Counted from the stretch's first letter, positions 1-8,578 are shown. The stretch: DNA of 48,509 nt from an uncultured Collinsella sp. (GCA_902464035.1 CABQHT010000011.1:1-48509), one strand, 5' to 3'. The notes: generated from the sequence alone by a model not told the origin. Program-made: numbers and translations.

Positions 1-38
1 TCCTTTGAACCTGTCAGTTAATGCTGGCGTAGGGAGCA
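1..38 (+). promoter_or_regulatory. TPP riboswitch, 3' part only
   Basis: The window opens inside a THI element. The stretch from about position 7 reads ACCTGTCAGTTAATGCTGGC followed by GTAGGGA, which matches the conserved 3' half of TPP riboswitches (ACCTGA...AATGCCAGCGTAGGGA). The 5' half lies outside the window. It precedes thiM and a hairpin terminator, so TPP binding probably favours termination. The assignment is by recalled consensus. Confidence 0.85.
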
Positions 39-51
39 TGCCGCCTTTACA

Positions 52-82
52 GGGGCGCTGTCTATGCACAGCGCCCCTTTTC
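52..82 (+). terminator. riboswitch-controlled intrinsic terminator
   Basis: GGGGCGCTGT and ACAGCGCCCC form a strong stem with a CTATGC loop, directly followed by TTTTCT. It lies between the TPP riboswitch tail and the thiM start, which is the usual expression platform of a transcription-terminating THI element. Confidence 0.8.
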
Positions 83-103
83 TGTGCCAAGGAGGCATGT
101 GCA

Positions 104-943
104 GTGATTGATTCGGAACAGCTTAAGCAACAAGTGGTCAAGGCCGTGGAGGAGATTCGCGCCACCAACCCGATGGCAGGTTCCATCACCAACACGGTGA
201 CGATCGACTTTGTCGCCAACGCGCAGCTCGCCGTGGGCGGTTCGGCCGCCATGGTCTATCTGCCCGACGAGGGCGAGGCGCTCGTTGCCGGCGGCGCCGC
301 CATCTATCTCAACATGGGCACGCTCTTCCCCATCTACGAGCAGACGATTCCCCGCGCGGCCAAGGCGGCACACGACGCCGGCAAGCCCTGGGTGCTCGAT
401 CCGGTGGGTCTGGGCATCGGTAGCCTGCGCACCCAGCTGGTAAACGAGCTCAAGCAGTACAAGCCCGCCATCGTACGCGGCAACGCCTCCGAGATCATCG
501 CACTCTCCGGCCTGTGGGGTCTTGAGGGCGAGTCGGCCGATCTGAGCCGCGTACGTGGTGTCGATACCACCGACACGGTCGACGCCGCCCGCGATGCCGC
601 CGTGGCGCTCGCTCGCCACACCGGCGGCGCCGTTGTGGTCTCGGGCGAAGTCGACCTGATTACCGACGGCACGACCGTGGCCAAATCCCACGGCGGCAGC
701 CCGCTCATGTCCAAGATTACCGGCTGCGGTTGCTCGCAGGGCGGCGTGCTGGCCGTGTACGCCTGCGCTGCCGACCCGTTTACGGCAGCCGTCTGCGGTA
801 CCGCCGTCTACAACGTCGCCGGCACGCGTGCCGCCGCCGTCGCCGATGCCCCGGCAAGCTTTAAGGTCGCCTTTATCGACGAGCTCTACCGCGCAACCGC
901 CCAAGACATCGCCGATAACCAACTCGAGCTCGAGGAGGCATAA
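104..943 (+). CDS. thiM: hydroxyethylthiazole kinase ThiM
   Basis: Phosphorylates 4-methyl-5-(2-hydroxyethyl)thiazole with ATP to give the thiazole phosphate used by ThiE in thiamine salvage; cytoplasmic, ribokinase-like fold. The protein shows NPMAGSITNTVTIDFVAN near the N-terminus, DPVGLGIG, GNASEI and the KITGCGCSQGG motif that carries the catalytic cysteine. A GTG start at 104 fits best: AAGGAGG at 89-95 lies 8 nt upstream. Longer readings back to position 5 would translate the riboswitch and terminator. The 279-residue product is normal for ThiM. It is the first gene of a three-gene thiamine operon whose next gene starts 3 nt after its stop. Regulation is probably by TPP through the upstream element. 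Confidence 0.95.
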   Translation: MIDSEQLKQQVVKAVEEIRATNPMAGSITNTVTIDFVANAQLAVGGSAAMVYLPDEGEALVAGGAAIYLNMGTLFPIYEQTIPRAAKAAHDAGKPWVLDPVGLGIGSLRTQLVNELKQYKPAIVRGNASEIIALSGLWGLEGESADLSRVRGVDTTDTVDAARDAAVALARHTGGAVVVSGEVDLITDGTTVAKSHGGSPLMSKITGCGCSQGGVLAVYACAADPFTAAVCGTAVYNVAGTRAAAVADAPASFKVAFIDELYRATAQDIADNQLELEEA

Positions 944-946
944 GCC

Positions 947-1288
947 ATGTCCGAGCCCGCAACCAATGCCGGCATGAACACGCTCGTCGCTGTGGCCATC
1001 GCCCCGTGCGGCACCGGCGATGAACTGTCCGCCGAGGTCGCCGAGGTCGTGCGCGTCATTCGCGAGAGCGGCCTTCCCAACCGCACCACCTCGATGTTCA
1101 CCGAGATCGAGGGCGACTGGGACGAGGTCATGCAGGTCGTGCGCGACGCGACCTTTGTGTTAGCGAGCGAGGGCATCCGAACCGAAGTCGTGCTCAAAGC
1201 CGATATTCGACCTGGATTTACCGACACCATGACCGGCAAACTCGAGCGCATGGAAGCGCAGATCAAAAAGCAGGAGGAAGCACGATGA
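947..1288 (+). CDS. thiamine-binding protein, MTH1187/YkoF-type
   Basis: A 113-residue protein of the small ferredoxin-like family (PF01910, Thiamine_BP) whose members bind thiamine or related pyrimidines. The pattern VAVAIAPCGTGDELSAEVAE, then a Phe-Thr-Glu-Ile-Glu-Gly segment and a GIRTEVVLKADIRPG region, is characteristic. The first 12 residues may be a tail, since Met13 (NAGMNTLVAV) could also be a start. Its position between thiM and thiE, with an ATGA overlap into thiE at 1285-1288, supports a role in thiamine or precursor handling. The exact ligand is inferred from family and context; no enzymatic function is known to me for this protein. Confidence 0.85.
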   Translation: MSEPATNAGMNTLVAVAIAPCGTGDELSAEVAEVVRVIRESGLPNRTTSMFTEIEGDWDEVMQVVRDATFVLASEGIRTEVVLKADIRPGFTDTMTGKLERMEAQIKKQEEAR

Positions 1289-1980
1289 GCATCCGCGACA
1301 ACCTTGATATCTCGGCCTATCTGGTGCTCGGCCCCGAAAACACCCTCGGACGCCCCGTGGGCGATGTGGTGGCCCAGGCGCTCGACGCCGGCTTTACCTG
1401 CATTCAGGTGCGCTCCAAGGTGGCAAGCGCCCGCGAGATCATTGCGCTGACCGGCGACGCCGCGCAGGCAATCGCACAGGCCGGCAAGACCGGTCAGGTC
1501 GCCTTGCTGATCGATGACCGCCTTGACTGCGTACTCGCCGCACGCGAGCAGGGCATTGCGGTCGACGGCGTGCACGTGGGCCAGAGCGATATTCCCGTCG
1601 AGGTCTGTCGCAAGCTGCTGGGCCCCGACGCCATCGTGGGCCTTTCGGCCCGTTGCGAGGAAATGCTCGAGTACGTCAAGACCGCCGACATGAGTCTGGT
1701 CGACTACCTGGGCATCGGCCCGCTCCACGAGACCGAGACCAAGCGCGACTGCGGACGCGCAGCCGATGGCTCCATCATCACCAAGAGCTTTGAGGACCTG
1801 GCCGCACTCCACGCGGCAAGCCCCGTGCCCATCGTGGTGGGCGGCGGCGTTAAGACGGCCGACTTGCCGCAGCTTAAGGCAACCGGCGTCGACGGCTTCT
1901 TTGTGGTGAGCGCCGTCTGCAGCGCCGACGATCCCTACGCCGCGGCCAAGGAGCTTGTCGACACCTGGCAGCAGGCATAG
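1285..1980 (+). CDS. thiE: thiamine-phosphate synthase ThiE
   Basis: Couples hydroxymethylpyrimidine pyrophosphate with thiazole phosphate to form thiamine phosphate. The 231-residue TIM-barrel protein carries IQVRSK, LLIDDRLD, DGVHVGQSDI, VGLSARCEEM, YLGIGPLHETETKRD and the phosphate-binding IVVGGGVK segment, all family hallmarks. The start overlaps the stop of the thiamine-binding gene by 4 nt, so translation is probably coupled. With thiM it makes a salvage route from thiazole; no thiC, thiD or thiG lies in the window, so the pyrimidine half must come from elsewhere. A long hairpin follows 44 nt after the stop. Confidence 0.95.
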   Translation: MSIRDNLDISAYLVLGPENTLGRPVGDVVAQALDAGFTCIQVRSKVASAREIIALTGDAAQAIAQAGKTGQVALLIDDRLDCVLAAREQGIAVDGVHVGQSDIPVEVCRKLLGPDAIVGLSARCEEMLEYVKTADMSLVDYLGIGPLHETETKRDCGRAADGSIITKSFEDLAALHAASPVPIVVGGGVKTADLPQLKATGVDGFFVVSAVCSADDPYAAAKELVDTWQQA

Positions 1981-2024
1981 GCATAGGCCGAGCAGCTGAT
2001 TCGCAACCTCATATCTTCAATAGT

Positions 2025-2070
2025 GGAAAGCGCATCCCGGTTCGAACGTCCATTCCGGGATGCGCTTTCC
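2025..2070. terminator. 16-bp hairpin between convergent thiE and lipase genes
   Basis: GGAAAGCGCATCCCGG at 2025-2040 is perfectly repeated in inverse at 2055-2070 around a 14-nt loop. It sits between two convergent genes, the normal place for a bidirectional terminator, although neither side has a clear T-run. Confidence 0.6.
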
Positions 2071-2081
2071 GTATGCGACCC

Positions 2082-2951
2082 TTACCCCGCCAGATACGCT
2101 TCCAACGCCGGCAAAGTCGCCTCTGCATCGTGGCGGCCGACCTGGTAGATGCGCTCGAGCTCATCCGGTTCGCGGCACAGCGACGGCACTTTCACCGATT
2201 CGCTCGGCCGCACCACAAAGACCTCGCCGGCAGCCTCGCGACGTGCCAGGTCATCGAGCGTAGCATTGTAGACCTCATGCCGATGCTCAAGCGCTGCGAC
2301 AAACTCCGGGTAGTGACGGAACACACGACGCAGCATGGGCATCACGCTGTTGGGCTGCTTTACAAAGCCCGCCGGCTGCGTCAGCACCACCACGTTGCGG
2401 TCATACCCCTGCGCAAACAGCCATGCGCTGGGAATAGAATCAGCCACGCCACCATCCAGATACTTATGCCCGTCAATAGCGACAGGACGCGTTGCCACGG
2501 GAATAGCAGACGACGCCCGGATCCACTCGATATCGCGCTCGTCACCATACGGCAAATCGTGATAGACCGCCTCGCCCGTCTCGATATCGGTACACACGCA
2601 CGTAAACCGCATGGGGCAGGCGCGATATGTCTCCAGGTCGATAGGATCGCGCTCGAGCGGCACCTCGTGATAGGCAAACTCGGCATTGAACATATCGCCG
2701 GTACGCAGCCAGCTCGTCACGCTCGCGTAGCGCTTGTCGGCACAATAGGCCTTGTTGTAGCGGATGGCGCGACCAATCTGGCGCGATTTAAAGTTATAGC
2801 CAAACGCCGCCCCCGCCGAGACGCCCACCATATGATCGCAGGTCAGGCCATGCTCCATCCAAACATCGAGCACACCCGCCGTATACATACCGCGATAGCC
2901 GCCTCCTTCAAGCGCCAGCCCCACCGTATGCGTCGTATTTGGCTGTGTCAT
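2082..2951 (-). CDS. patatin-like phospholipase
   Basis: A Ser-Asp dyad acyl hydrolase likely acting on phospholipids or other acyl esters; no signal peptide, so probably cytoplasmic. Counting from the chosen start, the oxyanion-hole motif LEGGGYRG is at residues 14-21, the nucleophile motif GVSAG has its Ser at 45, and the catalytic Asp is in the later DGGVADS. At 289 residues it matches the YjjU/RssA-like bacterial patatins. The open frame reaches 3035, but the ATG at 2951 has a GGAG-type site about 9 nt upstream and begins with sequence leading straight into the patatin core. It stands alone, convergent to thiE. Substrate unknown. Confidence 0.85.
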   Translation of the reverse strand: MTQPNTTHTVGLALEGGGYRGMYTAGVLDVWMEHGLTCDHMVGVSAGAAFGYNFKSRQIGRAIRYNKAYCADKRYASVTSWLRTGDMFNAEFAYHEVPLERDPIDLETYRACPMRFTCVCTDIETGEAVYHDLPYGDERDIEWIRASSAIPVATRPVAIDGHKYLDGGVADSIPSAWLFAQGYDRNVVVLTQPAGFVKQPNSVMPMLRRVFRHYPEFVAALEHRHEVYNATLDDLARREAAGEVFVVRPSESVKVPSLCREPDELERIYQVGRHDAEATLPALEAYLAG

Positions 2952-2963
2952 GCGACCATCTCC

Positions 2964-3001
2964 GTCCCTGCGTTTTAAAACGGGACAAGTATACCCGTCA
3001 A
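2964..3001 (-). promoter_or_regulatory. candidate promoter with palindromic operator of the lipase gene
   Basis: Reading the minus strand, TTGACG (2996-3001) lies about 18 nt before TAAAAC. The -10 area is inside a perfect 12-bp palindrome CGTTTTAAAACG (2971-2982) flanked by GTCCC/GGGAC. A regulator binding there would cover the -10. Sequence-based guess only. Confidence 0.35.
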
Positions 3002-3035
3002 CATATATCGTCTCAGTCGCATTTTCATCGAACAT

Positions 3036-3275
3036 CGCATCGTCGTGTTACCGCTTGGCAAATAATTGTCACCCATAGTATGGGCACCCCTATATATTTT
3101 TGTACTGTTGTTTATACTACTCAGCAGTTATCAACAGCGAACATTAGCCGGCAAAGTAACCCAGCAACGCAGCAAGGCGGAGGCCTGGATACACGCAATA
3201 CGCTGAGCAACGACGCGTGTACACAACGAGCTCGCCCGACGCAATCCGCCCCGACCTCAGAAAGCCGCTTAGAAC
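3036..3275. other. intergenic region upstream of the GGDEF-EAL gene
   Basis: With the lipase leader, about 320 bases lie between the divergent lipase and GGDEF-EAL genes. No supported gene is seen. It holds a TTGTCA box (3066-3071), an A/T-rich run TATATATTTTTG just after 3090, and a short dyad CCCATAGTATGGG (3072-3084) that could be an operator. The likely promoter of the downstream gene is here, but spacing to a -10 is not ideal. Confidence 0.3.
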
Positions 3276-5993
3276 ATGGATACTGTCAGCAATTACACCG
3301 AAACGCTCGAAAAGACCATCCGTGACCTTCTCGAGCGTCAGAATGATCTGATTAGGACCGCCTTTACCGACCAGCTCACCGGTCTTGGCAACCGTGGCGG
3401 TTTTACCAAGTCTCTCGAAGAGATCTGGGGGCAGGGCACGCCGGTCACTATGGCGTTTATCGATATCGATAACCTTAAGCACTGCAACGATGTCTTTGGG
3501 CACGACGAGGGTAACCGCTACATCATGCAGGTGAGCCTGTACCTTAAGCTCTACATCAAGGTTGGCGAGGCGGCGTTTCGCCTGGGTGGCGACGAGTTTG
3601 CCGTGCTCTCCACCATCTCGACCGAGGATGACCTTGCCGAGCGCCTGGAGCATTGCCGCTCGGTGCTCCTCAAAAACAACGACGCCGAGATGCCCCATTC
3701 GTTTAGCTATGGCGTGTCGCATGCCAATCCCAAACTGGGCGAAACCCAAAACCGCATGACGAAGGACGCCGACCATCGCATGTATGACTACAAGCTGCGC
3801 AATGCCATACATCTCGATCGCCGCAACATCAGTCAAGTCCACGCAGATGACTTTGAGATTAATGACCGCGTCTTTGACGCTATTTCGATGCTCGATGAGG
3901 GACGCTACTTCTTTATCGAAAACCTTGATAAGAACCGCACGCTCTGGTCGCAGGGGGCGCTGCGCGATTTTGGGCTTCCCTCGGAGCACATCGATGACTT
4001 CCGCAGTTACTGGAAGACGCGCGTGCACCCCGATGACCTCGAAGCATATACCCAAGACATCTACCAGGTCTTTTATGGCTCTAAACGCTATCGCGTTATG
4101 CAATATCGCGTACGCAACGCCGAAGGCGATTACGTGCTTTGTCGCGTTCGGGGCTATCGCATCGACGGAAACGGAAATACGCCCTCGCTCTATGTCGGCG
4201 AGCTCGTTAACCACTCCCTCGTTGAAACGGTCGATCCCGCCACGGGACTCGGCACCCAACGCATGCTGGTCAACGCCATCGACAGCTGCCGTCGCGATAA
4301 CCATCAGACGGGCCTGATCGCCGTGCGCGTTCGCGGTACGACGCAGCTCAATGAGCACTATGGGGCTGACGCCGTTGACGCTATGCTCTCCGAATATGCC
4401 GGTCGTATGCTCTCGCTCACCCGCGGCAGAAGCCGTGTGTTCCGCTCGCGCAGCGTACAGTTTGTCGTACTTACCGATGGTCTGGACCGCGACGCCTTCG
4501 ATTGCCTCGCACGCGATTTGGAGCGCGTCATCTCGGCCCCCGTCCAAATTGCCGACGATACCATTACCCCTACCTGCCTGGTTGTTCCCGTCTATTACGA
4601 ACGCCTGGTCAACCAAGCACCGGCCGTCTTGGACGAACTCGATCGTCGATTACGCGCCATCAACGGGCCATTTCAGAACAAGAGCCTCTCCATACCCGAA
4701 ATCGACCGCAAGGGCGCTGTTGCCGGGCGCATTGACCCGCTCACCGGCCTCTACCGCCCCAGTGAGTTTATGCGGCGCGCCAATGCCTTCTTGGCAACAG
4801 TGCGCGACGGCGCCTGGTGCATCGCCACGGTCGACATGGGACACATGCGCCTCTTTAACGAATGGCACGGGCAGGCCGAAGGCGACCGCGTGCTTGCAGA
4901 TGTGGGAACAGTGCTCAAGGACATCGAAAATGCAGGGCATGGCGTTGCGGGCTACTGGGGTCAGGACGACTTTTGTATCCTCGCTCCCTTTGAACACGAT
5001 GCCATACATCGAATTTACGCTCGCGTGCGCGAAGCCGTGGCCAAGCACGATGACGGCGTGGGCTTTTGGCCGTCCATGGGCGTTTGCCCCATCGACCCCA
5101 ACGAGGAAATCACCATCGACGCGCAGGCCAAGGCCATGTTTACCAATCGGCGCGCCAAAAACGATTTTAAGGATCGCATCGCCGTCTTTCGCCCCGAGGA
5201 ATACAAGCGCGAGGTGGCGTTTCACCGCACCCTCACCGAGTTCCAGTATGCGCTCTCAAACGACCGCATCACCTACTACCTGCAGCCCCAGGTTGATATG
5301 GAAACCGGCGAGATCATTGGCGCCGAAGCACTCACCCGCTGGATCGACAAGGACGGCTCCCTCATTCCACCTGCCACCTTTATCCCCGCGCTTGAGGAAA
5401 GCGGCTTTGTGGTGACGCTCGACAAGTACATATGGCAGGGTGTTGCCTCGTGGCTGCGGACGCGCCTCGACCAGGGGCTCCCCGTGGTTCCGATTTCCCT
5501 CAACGTATCGCGCGTGGATATCCTTGCCTGCGATGTCGCCGAGCACATGGGGGCCCTGGCCACCCAGTACAACCTGCCACCCGAGCTCATGCGCATCGAG
5601 ATTACCGAGACCGCCTATACCGGAGAGTCCGAGGCCGTGGACAGGTTGACCGCCGAGCTGCACAACCGAGGGTTCTCGACCTACATGGATGACTTTGGCA
5701 CCGGTCAGTCCACGCTCGCGATGCTCAAGAGCGTCAACGTCGACGTCATTAAACTCGACCGCACGTTTGTGCCCGCCGGAAAAGCCGACGAACGCAGCAC
5801 GCAGATCGTGTCATCGATGCTGGGGATGGCGCAGTCGCTCAAGCTGCCCGTTGTGATTGAAGGCGTCGAGACGGAAGGCCAGGCTCAGCTGCTGCGCCAG
5901 ATGGGCGCCCGCTTCGCGCAGGGCTTCCTCTACTATCGCCCCATGCCGGCGAAAGATTTTGAGGCATTGCTCGATAGCGGCGGCGACAATTGA
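3276..5993 (+). CDS. multidomain GGDEF-PAS-GGDEF-GGDEF-EAL c-di-GMP protein
   Basis: A 905-residue protein for making and/or breaking cyclic di-GMP. Order of domains: an N-terminal GGDEF domain (about 30-190) with an intact GGDEF at 104-108 and no RxxD inhibitory site in front of it; a PAS-like region (about 205-315, with VHPDDLEAY and VMQYRVRN typical of PAS_3); a degenerate GGDEF-like domain (about 320-470); a second degenerate one (about 486-640) with GQDDF in place of GGDEF; and a C-terminal EAL domain with EAL at 684-686, the EITET segment, DDFGTGQSTL, a KLD motif and EGVETE, so phosphodiesterase activity looks intact. No membrane segment or signal peptide is evident, so the input is probably cytoplasmic. 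The ATG at 3276 has only a weak ribosome site. A paralogue follows at 6121. Confidence 0.9.
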   Translation: MDTVSNYTETLEKTIRDLLERQNDLIRTAFTDQLTGLGNRGGFTKSLEEIWGQGTPVTMAFIDIDNLKHCNDVFGHDEGNRYIMQVSLYLKLYIKVGEAAFRLGGDEFAVLSTISTEDDLAERLEHCRSVLLKNNDAEMPHSFSYGVSHANPKLGETQNRMTKDADHRMYDYKLRNAIHLDRRNISQVHADDFEINDRVFDAISMLDEGRYFFIENLDKNRTLWSQGALRDFGLPSEHIDDFRSYWKTRVHPDDLEAYTQDIYQVFYGSKRYRVMQYRVRNAEGDYVLCRVRGYRIDGNGNTPSLYVGELVNHSLVETVDPATGLGTQRMLVNAIDSCRRDNHQTGLIAVRVRGTTQLNEHYGADAVDAMLSEYAGRMLSLTRGRSRVFRSRSVQFVVLTDGLDRDAFDCLARDLERVISAPVQIADDTITPTCLVVPVYYERLVNQAPAVLDELDRRLRAINGPFQNKSLSIPEIDRKGAVAGRIDPLTGLYRPSEFMRRANAFLATVRDGAWCIATVDMGHMRLFNEWHGQAEGDRVLADVGTVLKDIENAGHGVAGYWGQDDFCILAPFEHDAIHRIYARVREAVAKHDDGVGFWPSMGVCPIDPNEEITIDAQAKAMFTNRRAKNDFKDRIAVFRPEEYKREVAFHRTLTEFQYALSNDRITYYLQPQVDMETGEIIGAEALTRWIDKDGSLIPPATFIPALEESGFVVTLDKYIWQGVASWLRTRLDQGLPVVPISLNVSRVDILACDVAEHMGALATQYNLPPELMRIEITETAYTGESEAVDRLTAELHNRGFSTYMDDFGTGQSTLAMLKSVNVDVIKLDRTFVPAGKADERSTQIVSSMLGMAQSLKLPVVIEGVETEGQAQLLRQMGARFAQGFLYYRPMPAKDFEALLDSGGDN

Positions 5994-6050
5994 TACGCTC
6001 GCGAGCAAAACGCTACCGTTAAGGGACGCGATTGTCCCCATTGGCTAACT

Positions 6051-6083
6051 CATATCCCCAAATCGGACCGAATTGGGGATATG
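6051..6083 (+). terminator. hairpin after the GGDEF-EAL gene
   Basis: CATATCCCCA (6051-6060) and TGGGGATATG (6074-6083) pair over 10 bp, with a TCGGACCGA palindrome between them. No T-run follows. It may act as a terminator or as a folded leader in front of the next GGDEF gene. The ATTGGGGA wording recalls the other GGGGAC-type intergenic repeats of this window. Confidence 0.5.
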
Positions 6084-6120
6084 ATACTAGCCACTGTTTC
6101 GCCCAAGGAGGTTATTCATC

Positions 6121-7650
6121 ATGAACGAGTCATATCACTTGGGCGAGCAATCGATTGTCGCCTACCTTCAACGATTGGCGAACGGTGTTCCGACTGCCGA
6201 GCTCGACGTCGCGGCACTGCCTACAGAGCTGCGCGGTATTGGCGAGCAGCTGCAAAAGACCCACGCCATCCTGCAACAAGAGCGCCAGCTGCTCGAACGC
6301 AGCGTCCATATCGACCCGCTTACCAATCTGGGCAACCGCGGCGGGCTCGACCGTCACGTCGATCAGCTCTGGCGCAACGGCAACCCCTTCACCTGCGCCT
6401 ATATTGACATCGATCACCTTAAACACTGCAACGATATATTCGGCCACGCCGAGGGCAATCGCTACATCCTGCGCACCTGCCGTTCACTCTCCGAAACCAT
6501 GGAGCACGACGAGTTGCTGTTCCGCATTGGCGGAGACGAGTTCGTGTTCATCTCACCCACGACAAGCGAGACGGAACTTGAGCAGCGCCTGGAGCAGGTA
6601 CGCACCAATCTGATCGAGGCAACCTCGGACGGCAAGGCGCCCATGATCGCCAGCTTTAGCTTTGGCTGTTCAAGCGTTAACCCGCTTGCCGGCGACACGC
6701 GTCGTCAGATGACGATGGATGCCGACCGCAAGATGTATCGCTATAAACTCATGCATCGCGTGCAGCAACCAGAAGGCGACGGCGCGCAGCAACACCCCGT
6801 CGCGGACCATCTTCCGTGCAACGACCGCGTGTTCCAGGCAATCTCCATGAGCTCCGAGACACGCTACCCGTTCATCCTCAACCTCGATACCGGCGAATCG
6901 CAATGGTCGGTCAATGCCGTGCGCGATTTTGACCTGCCTTCCCAGCATCCCTTTAACTCGGTCGATATGTGGCTCGCCCGCGTTCACCCCGAGGACCGCG
7001 ACAACGTGCGCTCCGAGCTCGACATGGTGGTAAATGGATCGTGGCACTTCCATTACATGCAATATCGCGTGATGGATGCCACCGGAAAGTACGTGCTCTG
7101 CGACTGCACGGGTTACCGCCTGGACGGCACCGACACCGAGCCCAACATGTACGTGGGCATTATCATCAACCGCAGCTTGGCCGACACGACCGATTCCGTG
7201 ACCGGTCTGGGGGATATCCACGCTCTGGTCAACGCCATCGGTGAGATGCGTCGCGTACCGCACGAGGCAGGCTTTATCGCCATTAAGATCGACGATATCG
7301 CCAAGGTCAACGCCCGCTTTGGCTTTGATGCGGGCGATCGCGTTTTGGCCGAAAGCGCCGCCTGCCTTATGGAGTGTTCGCGCGGTAAGGGTCGCCTGTT
7401 CCGCTCGACGGGGCCGACCTTTGTGGCACTCTTCGATGACCTTGGTCCCGAGGAGGTTGACGAGATCGCCGACGAGATCGAGCGCTTCCTGGGTTCGCCT
7501 GTACTCATCGGATCGCTTGAATATCAGCCGCCCATTCGCGTAGCCACGCTTCATCTGGACGGTGTCGACCGACAGCCCGTACCCATCCTGAACGAGCTCA
7601 ACGCACTGCTCAAAGAAGCGCCGCAGGTACCGGGCACCAAGCTGGACTAG
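6121..7650 (+). CDS. GGDEF-PAS-GGDEF diguanylate cyclase-like protein
   Basis: A 509-residue paralogue of the N-terminal half of the preceding protein. After a short helical region rich in Gln and Leu (about 40-60, possible coiled coil), an N-terminal GGDEF domain contains IDPLTNLGNRGG, YIDIDHLKHCND and an intact GGDEF at 137-141, so it should make c-di-GMP. A PAS-like region follows (about 230-345, with VHPEDRDN and YMQYRVMD), then a GGDEF-like domain without the signature (about 350-500). It has no EAL domain. AAGGAGG at 6105-6111 gives a strong ribosome site 9 nt before the ATG. The order GGDEF-PAS-degenerate GGDEF matches the first 470 residues of its neighbour, so the pair probably arose by duplication with loss or gain of the EAL end. 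Confidence 0.9.
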   Translation: MNESYHLGEQSIVAYLQRLANGVPTAELDVAALPTELRGIGEQLQKTHAILQQERQLLERSVHIDPLTNLGNRGGLDRHVDQLWRNGNPFTCAYIDIDHLKHCNDIFGHAEGNRYILRTCRSLSETMEHDELLFRIGGDEFVFISPTTSETELEQRLEQVRTNLIEATSDGKAPMIASFSFGCSSVNPLAGDTRRQMTMDADRKMYRYKLMHRVQQPEGDGAQQHPVADHLPCNDRVFQAISMSSETRYPFILNLDTGESQWSVNAVRDFDLPSQHPFNSVDMWLARVHPEDRDNVRSELDMVVNGSWHFHYMQYRVMDATGKYVLCDCTGYRLDGTDTEPNMYVGIIINRSLADTTDSVTGLGDIHALVNAIGEMRRVPHEAGFIAIKIDDIAKVNARFGFDAGDRVLAESAACLMECSRGKGRLFRSTGPTFVALFDDLGPEEVDEIADEIERFLGSPVLIGSLEYQPPIRVATLHLDGVDRQPVPILNELNALLKEAPQVPGTKLD

Positions 7651-7755
7651 CACAACGGGGTGCGAGTTGTCAGTTGTCGACCTTGCCCCCCACGTCGTCT
7701 CCCCTATCGTGAGATAATCCTCTGCGTACGTCATCGCTAGCAGAGGGAGTTTTTC

Positions 7756-8379
7756 ATGAAGGTTCTTTTGGTCAATGGCAGCCCCAAGGCAAACGGCAAC
7801 ACCGCCACGGCACTCGCCGAGATTGCCGAGCAATTGCACGCCGAGGGCATCGATACCGAGGTTTTCCAGCTGGGTGCCAAGCCCATTCGCGACTGCATTG
7901 GCTGCGGCCAGTGCGGCAAGCTCGACGGGCGATGCGTCTTTGACGACGACGTGGTCAACGAGCTGATTGCCGCCGCCGAGCAATCGGACGGCTTTGTCTT
8001 TGGCTCGCCTGTCTACTACGCGCACCCCAGCGGCCGCATTCTCTCGGCCCTCGACCGCGCGTTTTATGCCGGCGGCAAGGCCTTCGCGCACAAGCCGGGC
8101 GCTGCCGTCGCCGTTGCCCGTCGCGGCGGCACGTCGACCACCTTTGATGTGCTCAACAAGTACTTCACCATCAACCAGATGCCCGTGATCGCCTCCACCT
8201 ACTGGAACAACGTCTTTGGCGCCATGCCGGGCGAAGCCGCCCAGGACGCCGAGGGTCTGGCCACCATGCGCAACATCGGCAAGAACATGGCCTGGCTCCT
8301 GCGCTGCATCGAGGCAGGCAAGGCCGCCGGCATCGAAGCGCCCGAGGCCGATCGCGCCCGCACCAACTTCATTCGATAA
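7756..8379 (+). CDS. flavodoxin-family NAD(P)H-dependent FMN oxidoreductase
   Basis: A 207-residue protein of the NADPH-dependent FMN reductase / iron-sulfur flavoprotein group (PF03358). LLVNGSPKANGNTATAL is the flavin phosphate-binding loop, and SPVYYAHPSG is the second flavin-contacting segment. A CIGCGQCGKLDGRC stretch at about residues 46-59 resembles the compact cysteine motif of iron-sulfur flavoproteins, but the spacing C-x2-C-x2-C-x6-C is not proof of a cluster. Likely role: two-electron reduction of quinones or other small acceptors in the cytoplasm. AGAGGGA precedes the ATG, and this site can be masked by a CCTCTG/CAGAGG hairpin (7719-7746). It is a single-gene unit followed by a structured non-coding stretch. 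Confidence 0.88.
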   Translation: MKVLLVNGSPKANGNTATALAEIAEQLHAEGIDTEVFQLGAKPIRDCIGCGQCGKLDGRCVFDDDVVNELIAAAEQSDGFVFGSPVYYAHPSGRILSALDRAFYAGGKAFAHKPGAAVAVARRGGTSTTFDVLNKYFTINQMPVIASTYWNNVFGAMPGEAAQDAEGLATMRNIGKNMAWLLRCIEAGKAAGIEAPEADRARTNFIR

Positions 8380-8473
8380 GTCCAGCGGTGGTCTCCTCGA
8401 TGTCCTGTCAAAGTCAGCGAAAAGCCAGCTGATGAGGCAAGGTGCCTTGAAAGAGGAGGGTGCTGGACTTTTG
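8378..8473 (+). ncRNA. candidate structured RNA after the flavodoxin gene
   Basis: Nested inverted repeats suggest a folded RNA of about 95 nt. An outer 9-bp stem pairs AAGTCCAGC (8378-8386) with GCTGGACTT (8462-8470); inside it CTCCTC (8393-8398) pairs with GAGGAG (8453-8458); two inner hairpins follow, TCAGC/GCTGA (8414-8432) and AGGCA/TGCCT (8435-8447). Four T residues end it. It starts at the stop codon of the flavodoxin gene. I do not recognise a named family. CTGATGA followed by a short hairpin and GAAA recalls a hammerhead core, but the fit is incomplete. Confidence 0.4.
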
Positions 8474-8578
8474 CCCGCACCCGACGATTGAAAGGCAGAT
8501 TGTCCATCAGATGGCTTTGCAGCGTCGAGGTGACCGCCGTTCGTTAGAACGGCGGAACTACGAGAACGGCGGAACATA

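Noticed and set aside
2036..2060. tRNA-like GGTTCGAAC word
   Set aside because: It is the loop of a perfect 16-bp hairpin; no acceptor or anticodon arms can be drawn.
3144..4616. 490-codon frame opposite the GGDEF-EAL gene
   Set aside because: Antisense to well-conserved GGDEF and PAS segments.
8395..8450. Fluoride riboswitch
   Set aside because: GATG and CTGATGA words recall the motif, but the first stem after GATG is missing and pairing does not follow the known plan.
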